From Hydnum rufescens UP504 (Eukaryota > Basidiomycota > Agaricomycetes > Cantharellales > Hydnaceae), in contig MU128996.1 in assembly GCA_014904985.1 (NCBI GenBank), forward strand, positions 1 through 64,000: a stretch of 64,000 nt of DNA. Direction: 5' to 3'. Positions 1 to 10,216 of this stretch are shown in pieces. Position 1 is the first letter of the stretch. Each line of letters starts with the position of its first letter. Made by a program: the position numbers and the translations under genes. The notes beneath the pieces were generated by a model. That model did no database searches and was not told the origin of the DNA. It was given only the letters and a program-made list of their open reading frames with translations.

Positions 1-870
1 ACCTTCATCCCCCATACTGTCTGCTATAGTGAGCCCTGTAGAAAGACCCACGTCTTTCCCTATTCCTGCACCTTCATCTAGTGTCCCTAGATTGGAGGCG
101 GCCGGAGGTGTCCAGCGGTTTCAATCCCAGGTGGAGGGCCCCACGCGTCGGTTTCCAGCTCATTTCGACCTGTAACTTCTATCATGCCGTCCCTCGAGCT
201 TAGCGAGGCTAGAACCCAGCGGGAGATAGATATACCCTTGAGACCAAGCAACTCGGGCAGTACTTCGACGAGGGTTACCCCGGCGGACAAGAATAGTATG
301 ACGTTGAAGGAGATTCCCCTGGTGTTTGATGACTTTGGCCTGAAAATGCAGTCACCTGGGACTGTTCTCTTCCAGACATCACATGTGCTTGCTGATACCT
401 TCCTCCCTGAGATCCCATCCCCTTTCCGAGATGAGGCAGAAACAAAAGAAACGCCGGGTCTGAACGATTCTCCTTCATCGATATCTCTCACCGTTCTTTC
501 TAGTCCTGTGATTTCGTCCTCGGTCACCCTGGAAAAAGTCGCGCCTATGTTTCATGAGGAAGTTCTTCCTGAGATTAGTCGCGGTGATGCTGAGCCTGAT
601 ACGATCACGCTGATTGAGGGAGGAGGATATTGTGAGTGCACGCATTCCGACATTTCTGATATCGACGGGCCTCCCTGCGCCCCCTGAGGACCCAGTCGAG
701 CTCATCGCCATTCGACGTGAAGGACTCTGACCATCCGGTGGTGGCCCCTCCGGCCAAGCTAATTATCTCATCCCGACGGTGACATGTGATAAATCATGAT
801 CGAGCCCGTTCCTTCCTTACTTTGGGCTTCATCGTCCCCTCCGTTGATATTTTCTACTATCGAGGACCCG
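1..870 (+). pseudogene. Type B kinase N-terminal fragment (no kinase domain)
   Basis: This is a fragment of the low-complexity type B N-terminus, beginning before the window edge. The open stretch at 184-687 carries motifs shared with K3 and K5, such as LELSEARTQ, SSPVISSS and EVLPEI, rich in Pro, Ser, Thr and acid residues. Frame is lost near 640, where a GGAGGATATTG-like run replaces the usual codons, and coding similarity stops near 870. There it runs straight into the upstream region of the type A unit K1. The 150 nt repeats and the kinase domain that follow in K3 and K5 are absent. The same truncated arrangement precedes K2 (about 18.0-19.4 kb), so the truncation probably predates a duplication. 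I see no promoter because the 5' end is outside the window. Confidence 0.7.
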
Positions 871-1318
871 ACAAAATCCCAAGGGTGTAGGCTTATGAGC
901 CTTGAAAGTTTTCGTCGAAGAAGTGAGGGGTTTAAGTTAATCAGACATGTTCAGGAAAGGATCACGCAAGCGCTGATGGAGAAGAGATGATTCCTGGTCT
1001 TCGACTGCCAAAAGAAACCGATGGGAATCTAAAGGGGTCATCATGCTCTATTGGTCATCCAGGCACGTGAAGAGCCTGGATCCAAACCCAAATAATACTG
1101 ATAGTGCCTCGATCTTGGGAGCAGTCCCCCGACATACAGAATCTGGGTTTCTCTTGACAAAGTCAAAGATTCCCTGGTGATTTGAGTAGGGCTGCAATGT
1201 ATGTCCTGCTAACGAGCACGAAATTTCTATCGCAATATTCCAGCGTGATCTCTCCTTAAATGTCGATTATGAGCATTCTCCATTCTCCTGAATGCTGTGA
1301 CTCACGCAGACTCCAACC

Positions 1319-1795
1319 CAGTCGAGGTGTGGTTACCTCTGGCTAGGTCGCTAAATAGATGACGGAAATTAAAAGCCGAATTTACTCATATCACTGGAAA
1401 ACTCCGAATATCCCCTGATTCCGAGTAGTGTTGCTGCGACTGGCTCAACTGAATTGAGTCAAGTCCTGAGTACTTTTTTTTGAGCCAACTACAAGACACT
1501 GGGGCTTTTTTTTGCTGCAGGATGAAAGAGAATGGATTCAAATGATAGAAGTTGATAAGTCTGAGTCAAATAGTGATGTGATGACAGCACTGTGAGGCTT
1601 TCTTTTAAAAGTTCCAAAAAGGCCTTGCTCAAGTCTTCGGCAACACTAGGCCGACTCCCAGCTATGCCATCTCAATCCACCCACAATAGATAACATCCAT
1701 ACTCAGAGTCTCTGAGTATGGATGTCATCTATTGTGGGTGGATCAGGGGTAGTGTAGCTGGTTGAACATTGGTTTGTGGTTCCCACGGTTAGGTA
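1319..1795. mobile_element. Possible short non-autonomous insertion in the K1 5' flank
   Basis: About 475 bp is present only upstream of K1 and missing from the otherwise alignable flanks of K2 and K6. It has no ORF. The two ends share an imperfect direct repeat of about 20 nt (GTGGTT...TAGGT near 1328 and near 1778). A strong 34 nt hairpin lies inside it. It could be a MITE-like element or a leftover of a larger element. The borders are approximate and I cannot show a clean target-site duplication. Confidence 0.35.
1675..1743. repeat. Near-perfect 34 nt inverted repeat (hairpin)
   Basis: The left arm 1675-1708 and right arm 1710-1743 are reverse complements with a single mismatch and a 1 nt loop. 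The centre reads CTCAGAGTCTCTGAG. It sits inside the block that is unique to K1 and is too AT-balanced and far from any gene end to be a convincing terminator. Confidence 0.85.
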
Positions 1796-3564
1796 AGCCA
1801 GAACACCGCATTTCTGATCATGGCAGCAGGCAGAGACAGAGCAAGCTCGTCCAGTCTCATACTTCAAAAAAGGAGGAAGGCTTTATCTCTCACTGATGAC
1901 TCTGGCTATATCGAAAAAGTGGGACATCCGGTCTCCTGGCTCTTTACTGACTTCTACCAGGCGATTATCTCTCCTGAGTCCAAGTAAGTCATCCTGTCGA
2001 ATATGTGCAGCGGCATATTAACGGAAATTTTTGGTAGGCAGGGTCCACTTACATCAGGGGATGTCCGAGACATCGCGTGCTACAAAGACGGGGTTGGCAT
2101 AGTCTATCGTATCCTTGCATTCCAGGCAGCTGAATGAACCTCCAGGACCACGAGTACCTACTCATTTGCGTTCGCCTCCAGACCGAAGGGACACTTGTCT
2201 GGGTGCGGACGGAGAGGCGGTACGTTGGGCCAGATACAATCCAATTCTCCACCGAGCGCTACAAGCTTTGGAAACGACACCATAACGAGATCATGGCCAG
2301 CGCATTAGATACCCTGAATTTCCGTCACATCTTAGATCTTCTGCACACCGTCAATGTAGTAACCAACCCTTCCAGGATGACCGGGATGGATCCTATGTGG
2401 TACGCCGGCGTCGTCATCGGAATTCTTCATGGTGGCTTCGGGAAATTTTGGATCAATCCGCCCCCACCAGACTGGGTCAAGATCGCCCTCGGTCTTTTCG
2501 GATGGCACGCGACCGAGGCTACGCAAACCGTGCAGCGCCAATTGCTATCCAGCACCCTAACACGAAGGGGATCTCACTCGCTCACCCGGGGGCATGGAAC
2601 AATCTGCCTACTCCGTCTCTCCAAGAACCTCGCCCAGTGCCGTCGCCCAATGCGAATGGTGCAATGCCTGCCGCTGCGACCTACGCCAAGAATATTGTTG
2701 ACCGCCTCGATGTACCCGCTCAAAAACCCTCGAATCCACGACATCATATGATCTGCATCATCGTTCGGAGTCTCGAACCCGCAACTTTTTACCTGGCCAA
2801 GCCGTTGAGAGGCGACCTGTGCAGCTCACCAGTGCATCATCAACTCCCACCCCTCCCACTCCTCTGTCGCCTACAGAGGCTTCCACTGGAATAGACGAAG
2901 CCACCTCCATTCTGCAACGTGTTGCGATTACGGCTCCTTCCGCAGAAGCTTTCGGACGAGGCCCACAAGCTAGTGCACCATTTACCAATCGCCAACCCAG
3001 TCCCCCCAAAACTCCCAACTTGACTGGCCGCATTGTTCGTTTAGGCTCGTCACCCATGGCTACAGGTGGCTACTCCTCAGTCTGGAGGGGCAGCTTGCTC
3101 TCTTCCACTTCCGACAACCCTGACCAAGCCCTTCAGGTTATTGTTCTCGATTTATAGCTCACAGGAGGGTGCCTGGGCTAACAGCTGATGCCCTAGGTCG
3201 CCATCAAGGTGCTTCGTGCCTCGTATACGGATGAGGACACGCTCAAACGGAAACTTCACAAGGTAATTTTATCTGATAGATGTACTGTGAAATCTTTCAT
3301 TCACGACATGTACAGCGTCTGCATGTGGAAATGCGGATATGGGCCCAATTGGCATCACGAGAATGTGGTGCGATTGCTAGGTCATACTGAAGAACCCGAA
3401 GGGCCTGGTCTTGTTTCAATTTTGTACCCTCATGGTAATGTCCTGAGTTTTCTAGTGAAGAATCCAAGTGTCAATCGGAGAGATTATTGTGTGTTTACAT
3501 CCATATACCCTCTCTTGCATATGGGATCCATCACCCACTGAAACCTAATCTTTACAGTGTGCTG

Positions 3565-4250
3565 GAGTCGCGGAGTTGTTTATTTATATACCTGAGGTTT
3601 GTGGCTTGATTCCAAATGAATTGACAGTGCCAGAGAGCCTGCTGAGGGATGTTATGGGTGGCCCTGGAGGGTTCTCTGTCCATTGACAAAAGAAACCACA
3701 GCTGCAGAGGGAATGGCATATGCTGGATGTTCAGGTGATGGTTGGATGTACTTGCAGTTTCAATACAAATATATAATTAGGCAGTGACCAGTGAAATGCT
3801 CAGGGTCCCGATGCCCCCTGCAACTAATTTCCACAGGTTCCTGTGGTGAAGTTAGAGGTTGGTGAGCCTTGAGGAAGGGTGGTGGAGGACCAAGCCAAAA
3901 TTGATTCTAGTGGCCAGGCAGACCAACCCCTATCTGAGGATGCCCATGGCCTAATTCCAGGTGTGCCAAGGCCTAATTCAAGTGTCCCAATGACCTAACT
4001 CAGGTGTCCCAAGGCTACTTTGGTGTGTCCCCAGACCAAAGAACCCCAGAGCTTCTCGGGGGCTACTCGCCCCCGAACCCCAGGTTTTTGGAGGGACCCA
4101 GGGCTGAAAAATCAGCCCCAGGGAGCCCTATTTTTCAAGCAAATAAACAAGTGAGTATTCCCAAGTGTACCACTATAAGTTGTACCTCTGTAGGTAGTGT
4201 GCCTATAGGGAATACAAAGCTAACTAGGTACTTAAGGGTGTTTGCCTAAG
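3565..4250. repeat. Left long direct repeat (LTR-like)
   Basis: It starts GAGTCGC and ends GCCTAAG, and matches 6735-7414 along its whole length. Most differences are one-base gains in the left copy, often within short base runs. It includes a run of AGGTGTCCCAAGGC-like short repeats near 3960-4015. Confidence 0.85.
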
Positions 4251-4252
4251 TT

Positions 4253-4441
4253 TTCAAGTTTCAGGACATTCCATGCAGTATTCATTGAGTTATTCAGGAA
4301 ACATTCTGGATCAATTCAATCTGGGGGTCAGAACAGTGGTATTTCCACTAAATACCGCTGTTCTGACCCCCAGATTGAATTGATCCAGAATGTTTCCTGA
4401 ATAACTCAATGAATACTGCATGGAATGTCCTGAAACTTGAA
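4253..4441. repeat. 90 nt near-perfect inverted repeat
   Basis: Arms 4253-4342 and 4352-4441 are reverse complements with one visible mismatch, separated by a 9 nt loop. The left arm starts 2 nt after the end of the left long repeat. Such a long clean fold-back is either a foldback-type insertion or a read or assembly artefact. It would form an extremely stable hairpin. Confidence 0.9.
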
Positions 4442-6734
4442 TCATACACTGTCATATATTACTACTACAAATGGCAACAAACTCCATACAAATTGGATCA
4501 CTGAGTGAAGCAGGGGGAGGAGGAGATCTTGATCATGTGACCAATGTCAAAAGTGCTTAGAATGGGCTGAAAATTTGGGCCTGAGCCTCAAATAGTGACC
4601 GGCTGTGGCCTACAAAAAATTGGAGTTATTGGAGCTCTGGAAGTCCCCAACTGGAGGGTATATGTCAGTGAAACTTGAAAATATTATGGAAACTCTCACA
4701 CTGGAGTCATGAATCTGAAATTCTGGGAGATGTTATGAATGTATTTGGATGACCTAAGGGTAAATTTTCAGGGCCATTGCATGGATGGAAGGCTCTGGGG
4801 AGGAAATTGTTATTTAGGGGGGAGTGCTGTGGAATAGTGCCTAAATGGAGTCTAATCAGGCTGATATTTGGTATGTATACTCCCCATATATGTATTAAAC
4901 TAGTGGAATAATATCAGAGGCACCTCTGCCCTACATCCTATGTAATTCACTTTTGATCCTCTTCCCCCTCCCCCTCAATTTCAGCCACTTCCACACATCC
5001 AATTCATTCCATTTTTGCAGATAGTTAGTGTTATAATATTTCAAGCCTATTCCACCTAGTTTGGGCCTGATGTGGAGTGATTCACATTCATAGTGGGGTT
5101 TTGTTCCCTTTTCTGCCTGCCAAGGGGGTTGAATGCCTAGAAGTGAACCAAATAAGCATATTTTTGGCACATATCTGGTCAGTTATATGACTATACTCCA
5201 TGTCAATTTTCAAGTCCATGTCTTGTTTGTAGGGAGAGTAAATCAATTTTCAAGGTTTATATTTGTTTGCCTCATATCTCTATAACTACTGAGTGGATCT
5301 GGCTGAAATTTTGATATAATCTTCGCCTAAGCAGCATCTAGTCACGTACCAATTTTCAAAATGAACCACTCAGTGCTTAAATTTTGGCAATTTCCAGTGC
5401 TTCTGGTACCTATTGTCCAGTTCACTCCCTTAAGGTGGATGGATTGGGATGATATTTGGCACATAATTAGTAGAATATATTGCTATACTCTGTGTAAATT
5501 TTCCAAGTCCACAGCTATTTTGTAGGGGAGGAAATCAATTTTTAATGTCCAAACTTGTTTGCCTTATATATTTAAATACCTACTGATCAAAATTGGCTGA
5601 AATTTTAATATGCTCTTTTCCCTAATATTCCCCAATCATTTGCTAAATTTCAGAATGAATGAACCACCCAGTGGTTCATATTCAACAATTTCACAATTTT
5701 TGGTATTCATTTTACTACCCCCATCTCTTCAGACACTAACCACTTGTTCCAGGCCTGGTTTATACTACTTATATACATTGTTGTATCTTCTTCTATTGGG
5801 TTATGTTGTGTCCTTGTGCTGTCCTTGTGCTGTTGCTTCAGCTCCTTCTTAATCCTGGCAATTGCCGGTGTTGAGTCTGAGTGGAAATTGCCGGATCGCA
5901 AATGTTTCAAACGACGGAACCTGTGATGAGCCAGAGGCCACTACCACACCCCAGAAACCATGGGAGGTGATGAATAAGGTAAGTATTTATTGGCTACTAT
6001 ATACATTGGGGCAGAAAGAGTGGCTTTGGCCACTCTTTTTCCCTTTTTTAAAATTTTTAACTGATTGATTGCGTGTCTACTATATATAGGTCGTCCCCCC
6101 TTCACTATATCATCATATATGGCTACCCTGCCCCCCCTGCAGCATGCCCCCTACCCCAGACCCTGTGCAAGGTCAAAGCAGCACAAACAGTGCCGGCGTG
6201 AGCGCCGGTATTGTTCGTATTGGTTGAACCTTGTCAGAGCTGTGTGGGGGATACTCTTGATCCTATGCCCTTGCCCGGTACCAGAACAGGTGTGTGTGTG
6301 TCCTGTGGCCTTTAAGTGCCCCATAGGGGTGCCTCACCATACTGGTCTTTACCAGTAGAGTTAAATATCGAATAGCCAAGCCGACCTGGAGCCTGTGTAC
6401 CCCCATTTTGGTGTACATGGGCTCCTATGTATCCTCTACTCCCTTCTGGGACTAGGTAGGATAGCCAGTGTCTGTGGGCACTGGCTAGATACATGCTTCT
6501 TCTCGTACTTAGATTTTTTAGAATCAGTTTTTGAAGCTAATCATTATACATTTAAGCTGTAATAAATCAGGGGTGTGTGGTGTTCTGAAAGCAAGACTGA
6601 AGACCTGTGTAACAGGCTAGAATGAGAGTACAAGCTGAGCAGAAGCTCGCACTTGATTTCCCTTTTGGGAATAATCTGCCCTAAATAGGAAGGATGTTAA
6701 TGAAATTCCCAAAAGGGGAATACTGCTTAATTTC
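4442..6734. other. Internal region of the LTR-flanked element
   Basis: The region is AT-richer than its surroundings, with no ORF above 100 codons. It contains the polypurine-like tract at 4816-4824. An intron-like stretch near 5900-6100 has no convincing coding partner. Nothing here supports a specific gene. Confidence 0.5.
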
Positions 6735-7414
6735 GAGTCGCCGAGTTGTTTTTTTATATTACCTGAGGTTTCTGGCTTGATTCCAAATGAATTGACAGTG
6801 CCAAGAGCCTGCTGAGGGCTGTTATGGGTGGCCTGGAGGGTCTCTGTCCATTGACAAAAGAACCACAGCTGCAGAGGGATGGCATATGCTGGATGGCTCA
6901 GGTGATGGTTGGATGTACTTGCAGTTCAATACAAATATATGAATAGGCAGTGACCAGTGAAATGCTCAGGGGTCCCGATGCCCCCTGGCACTAATTTCCA
7001 CAGGTTCCTTGTGGTGAAGTTAGAGGTTGGTGGCCTTGAGGAAGGGGGTGGAGGACCAAGCCAAATTTGATTCTATGGCCAGGCAGACCAACCCCTATCT
7101 GAGGATCCCATGGCCTAATTCAGGTGTCCCAAGGCCTAATTCAAGTGTCCCATGACCTAACTCAGGTGTCCCAAGGCTAACTTTGGGTGTCCCAGACCAA
7201 GAACCCCAGAGCTTCTCGGGGGCTACCGCCCCCGAACCCCCAGGTTTTCTGGAGGGGACCCAGGGCTGAAAAATCAGCCCCAGGGAGCCCTATTTTTCAA
7301 GCAAATAAACAAGTGAGTATTCCAAGTGTACCACTATAAGTTGTACCTCTGTAGGTAGGATGTGCCTATAGGGAATATCATAGCTAACTAGGTACTTAAG
7401 GGTGTTTGCCTAAG
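6735..7414. repeat. Right long direct repeat (LTR-like)
   Basis: It is the second copy of the 3565-4250 repeat, beginning GAGTCGCCGAG and ending GCCTAAG. The next bases (from about 7419) are K1 kinase intron sequence. Confidence 0.85.
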
Positions 7415-7418
7415 GTGG

Positions 7419-7816
7419 GAGGGTGCCTGGGCTAACAGCCGATGCCCTAGGTCGCCATCAAGGTGCTTCGTGCCTCGTATACGGATGAGGACACGCTCAA
7501 ACAGAAACTTCACAAGGTAATTTTATCTGATAGATGTACCGTGAATCTTTCATTCACGACATGTACAGCGTCTGCAGGTGGAAATGCGGATATGGGCCCA
7601 ATTGCATCACGAGAATGTGGTGCGATTGCTAGGTCATACTGAAGAACCCGAAGGGCCTGGTCTCGTTTCAATTTTGTACCCTCATGGTAATGTCCTGAGT
7701 TTTCTAGTGAAGAATCCAAGTGTCAATCGAGAGATTATTGTGTGTTTACATCCATATACCCTCTCTTGCATATGGGATCCATCACCCACTGAAACCTAAT
7801 CTTTACAGTGTGCTGA
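7419..7816 (+). repeat. Second copy of a ~395 bp K1 segment
   Basis: This stretch repeats 3165-3560, covering the end of the intron before the VAIK exon, that exon, the next intron, the HENVVRLLGHTEEPEG exon and the following intron up to CAGTGTGCTG. The copies differ at only a few sites, several of them single-base insertions in the left copy (for example GTGAAATC against GTGAATC). The duplication flanks the LTR element, so the insertion did not arise by a simple integration with a 4-6 bp target duplication. Confidence 0.8.
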
Positions 7817-8946
7817 TGTTGCGCTGGGATTACAATACTTGCATGAACACAAGCCTCCAATTATACACGGCGATCTGAAAGGGGTACGCTTGAATACATC
7901 AAGTAGTGGTGCCGTGCTGATCAATTGATATCCTCAGCCGAATGTGCTGATCGATGAAGAAGGAAGAGCGAGTATTTGTGATTTTGGATTGTCTATAATT
8001 CTTGATGGGAGTCCTACTGGCCACACGTCATCAAACTTCGGCGGGTCACTCCGATTTCTGGCTCCCGAACTTCTGGAAGAAAGCACTAGAACTGTGCAAA
8101 CAGACATATATGCTTATGCATGCACTTGTATTGCAGTGGGATCCATTCTCCTCATATGCTGTGCTTTGTGCCTCACTTGCAGTCCTCGATTCACTCTAGA
8201 TCTTGTTTGATCAGGAGCCCTACCACAAACTTTCCAAAGAGGCACACCTCATGCGTGCGATATTTAATCATCAGCCTCCCTTTGAACTATCCGATGAAGA
8301 AGCTACCTTCCCTTTGTTTTGGAAAATTTTGAAGTGCTGCTGGGGTCACGACCGAATGAGTCGACCATCATTGAACTTAATCATCGACACTCTACAACGC
8401 TGCTTGTACCGTACTTATCGCACAAACATGGGCATCCACCGGGGAATCGTATGTGCTCTTTCTGGATAGTGCACCCCTGGCTCATGTACCTATATATTAT
8501 TGGTCTACAGGGGAGGCGTGTTCGATTTATGTGCCTTCCTGGCATTGAAGAAGCCAAGCTGATCTCGGTTGCTGACGGCGGACTGAGTGTCGTGGTGAAT
8601 TCTTCGAGCTCATTCCACCGAGTCCCGATTTATCAGCGTTATCGCTGGGAATTGACAGATAGGCAGAACCTCAAGGGTGTGTTGGGCCTTATTCTCTAAC
8701 AGAAGTAAAACCTGATAGGGTATCGGTAGATTCTGAGGATGACTTGGATGCATCCTGGCTCCATAACGCAGATCATCAGTATTCGCCTTTCACAGCTTTC
8801 ACCTCCCTGTCGGGGAAGCTTGCATCATCATCGGAGACCCCCCGTACGTCTCAAAATGGAAGGATTATTCTGCGAAATTTCGCCTCCTCTACTCGTTGAT
8901 GGTGTCTTATGAGCCCTACAACGAAGCGACTTCGGAAACGGCATGA

Positions 8947-9290
8947 TAGTCACCAGGATGAAAATTGATACCAGAGTTTTTAATAGATACTCGACCAGGC
9001 CGTGATGCGGAGGTCGAGTCACAGGGATCCTAGCTGCAATCACGACCGACTATCATTTTCTGTCTTAATCGTAGGCATCATGTTGTATATGCATGTATCC
9101 AGATACGACTGTATGTAGATGTCAATTCCAGACACATGTACATGTACGACTTGAGGAAGGAAAAGATACTACTGTACATGTGCATTATACTTGCACAAAT
9201 GTGATGGGAGAAATAAACCATGTGTGTCACGAACTTCAGAACATTGAATGAAACAAGAATCGCGAGGACAGAACGGAAAAATCCAACCGA
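8947..9290 (+). other. 3' flank shared by the kinase units
   Basis: A non-coding block follows each unit and contains TGTCAATTCCAGACACATG (near 9120 here), then a GTACATGTACGACTTGA stretch and GGAAAAGATAC. Similar blocks occur near 28155, 33065, 41085, 45905, 52945 and 58035. Its conserved place just after the coding tail suggests the 3' UTR and poly(A) region. Similarity ends near 9290, the left border of the non-array island. Confidence 0.6.
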
Positions 9291-10216
9291 GGCACGAGGA
9301 CTACATACGCAGGCTAGTGACGGAAAGAGCAGAGACCGCCGAAACTTTTGCTTCCACCTCGTTTCATCCTGTCTCAACGGCCTCACTGTCCCTGCCAGCA
9401 GAGCCCGGGGGAGACCCTAAGTCAGTATTCAAGGTTAGCGTATCATGATTTGTAATCACCCGTTAAGGGAATTTCCTTTTTCGTTCGTTACTCTACTCCG
9501 TGGAACCCTGAAGCTTTCCTCAACACGAGACTGAGGTAAGCAATCATCTACTGTCACTATTGTTAATATTCACCTCACTACTATTGTATATTGATAATTC
9601 CCTGAGCCTTCAATAGGTTATGGGCCCATCAGCTCACAGTGGCAATCATACAAGAGCAGCGGCTGTAGCAGTAGATGTAGTCAGACCTCGCGTTAGCGTG
9701 AATGTCTCTGGAACAAGGATACCCAGATTTGATTTGTAAGCGTGCCGGGCCGTTGGTGGTTGTGAAATTGTAACAACAAATACCCCCTTCTTGCCCTCAC
9801 TACCCTTCGTGCCAATGGGTCTCCCGCGCGCACAGTACAGTAGCACAGGATACCCTATTCTCAACAGATCTCATATCATTCGAAATAAGAAAAACAACCG
9901 CAGAGTTGTAGATCCGTCTAGGTCATACCCAGTCACATACATATAAAGTAGCTGCCAAAGGAAAAAATCCGGAAGCTCGTGAACAAATGAACTAGGTGCT
10001 ATAGACGGGTGCATGCACAGAGAGTCGAAGTTGAAAAATAATAAAAAAACGACGCTATTAGGATGAGTGATTGTACTTTGGTTAAGGATGCGTGGCGCAC
10101 AAAGTCGTCTGCGTATGGATACTCGTGAAAAGTTGTCAGAGTGAAGGGGAAATGAATGGAACCGCAAAACAAAGGCGAGAGCCACTCTAGAAGGAACCGA
10201 CATTCTCCTCTATGGA
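9291..10216 (+). other. Island edge; possible exon remnant, no assignable gene
   Basis: A frame open at 9248-9448 encodes HEDYIRRLVTERAETAE and then GGDPKSVFK, followed by a plausible GT donor at 9436. A further exon-like piece ends in GAGACTGAG before GTAAGCAATC at 9536. This could be the 3' end of a truncated gene from the original neighbourhood. I do not recognise it and cannot build a full model. Positions 9650-10216 are the 3' side of the MFS gene and show nothing else. Confidence 0.3.

Larger units (their letters stand above)
871..1820 (+). other. Upstream region of K1 with an inserted block
   Basis: No gene is visible here. Positions 871-1318 align with the region upstream of exon 1 in K2 and K6, with shared phrases such as the ATCTTGGGAGCA box near 1112 and the TTGAGTAGGGCT-like box near 1180. 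This is therefore the type A 5' flank. Positions from about 1319 to 1795 have no counterpart in the other units and look like an insertion that pushes the flank away from exon 1. Similarity to the other units resumes at about 1800, just before the ATG at 1821. Confidence 0.55.
3565..7414. mobile_element. LTR-flanked element without recognisable proteins
   Basis: Two direct repeats of about 680 bp (3565-4250 and 6735-7414) bound a 2.5 kb internal region. The arrangement is that of an LTR retrotransposon, but the termini are not the usual TG...CA, no short target duplication is seen, and no gag, protease, reverse transcriptase or integrase motif appears in any frame. It could be a non-autonomous LARD/TRIM-type element or a decayed one. 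Inside, a purine tract at 4816-4824 is followed by TGCTGTGGAATAG, which resembles a copia-type polypurine tract and LTR start, so nested remnants are possible. The element lies inside K1, and a ~395 bp piece of K1 is present on both sides of it. Confidence 0.65.
1821..8946 (+). pseudogene. K1: type A TKL kinase gene, split by an LTR-flanked insertion
   Basis: Exon 1 starts at the ATG at 1821 and ends near 1983. Exon 2 (about 2039-2092) encodes the TSGDVRDIACYKDG motif. Exon 3 begins at 2146 and carries the type A domain (WYAGVVIGILHGGFGK near 2400). A missing T near 2544, compared with K2 and K9, shifts the frame, and much of the linker is deleted. Kinase exons follow at 3197-3262 (VAIKVLRASYTDED) and from 3316. 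The gene is then broken at about 3560 by a 3.85 kb insertion. After the insertion the gene restarts from the intron before the VAIK exon: exons 7451-7516, 7569-7739, 7809-7883 (HGDLKG), 7938-8135 (CDFGLS, APELLEES), 8200-8448 and 8511-8699. The conserved C-terminal tail frame runs to 8946 but is also shifted near 8840. All key kinase residues are present in the right half. As one transcript it cannot work. Confidence 0.85.

Noticed and set aside
4816..4840. Copia polypurine tract and LTR start
   Set aside because: Only a short resemblance; no matching second LTR or pol motif was found, so it is mentioned only as a possible remnant.
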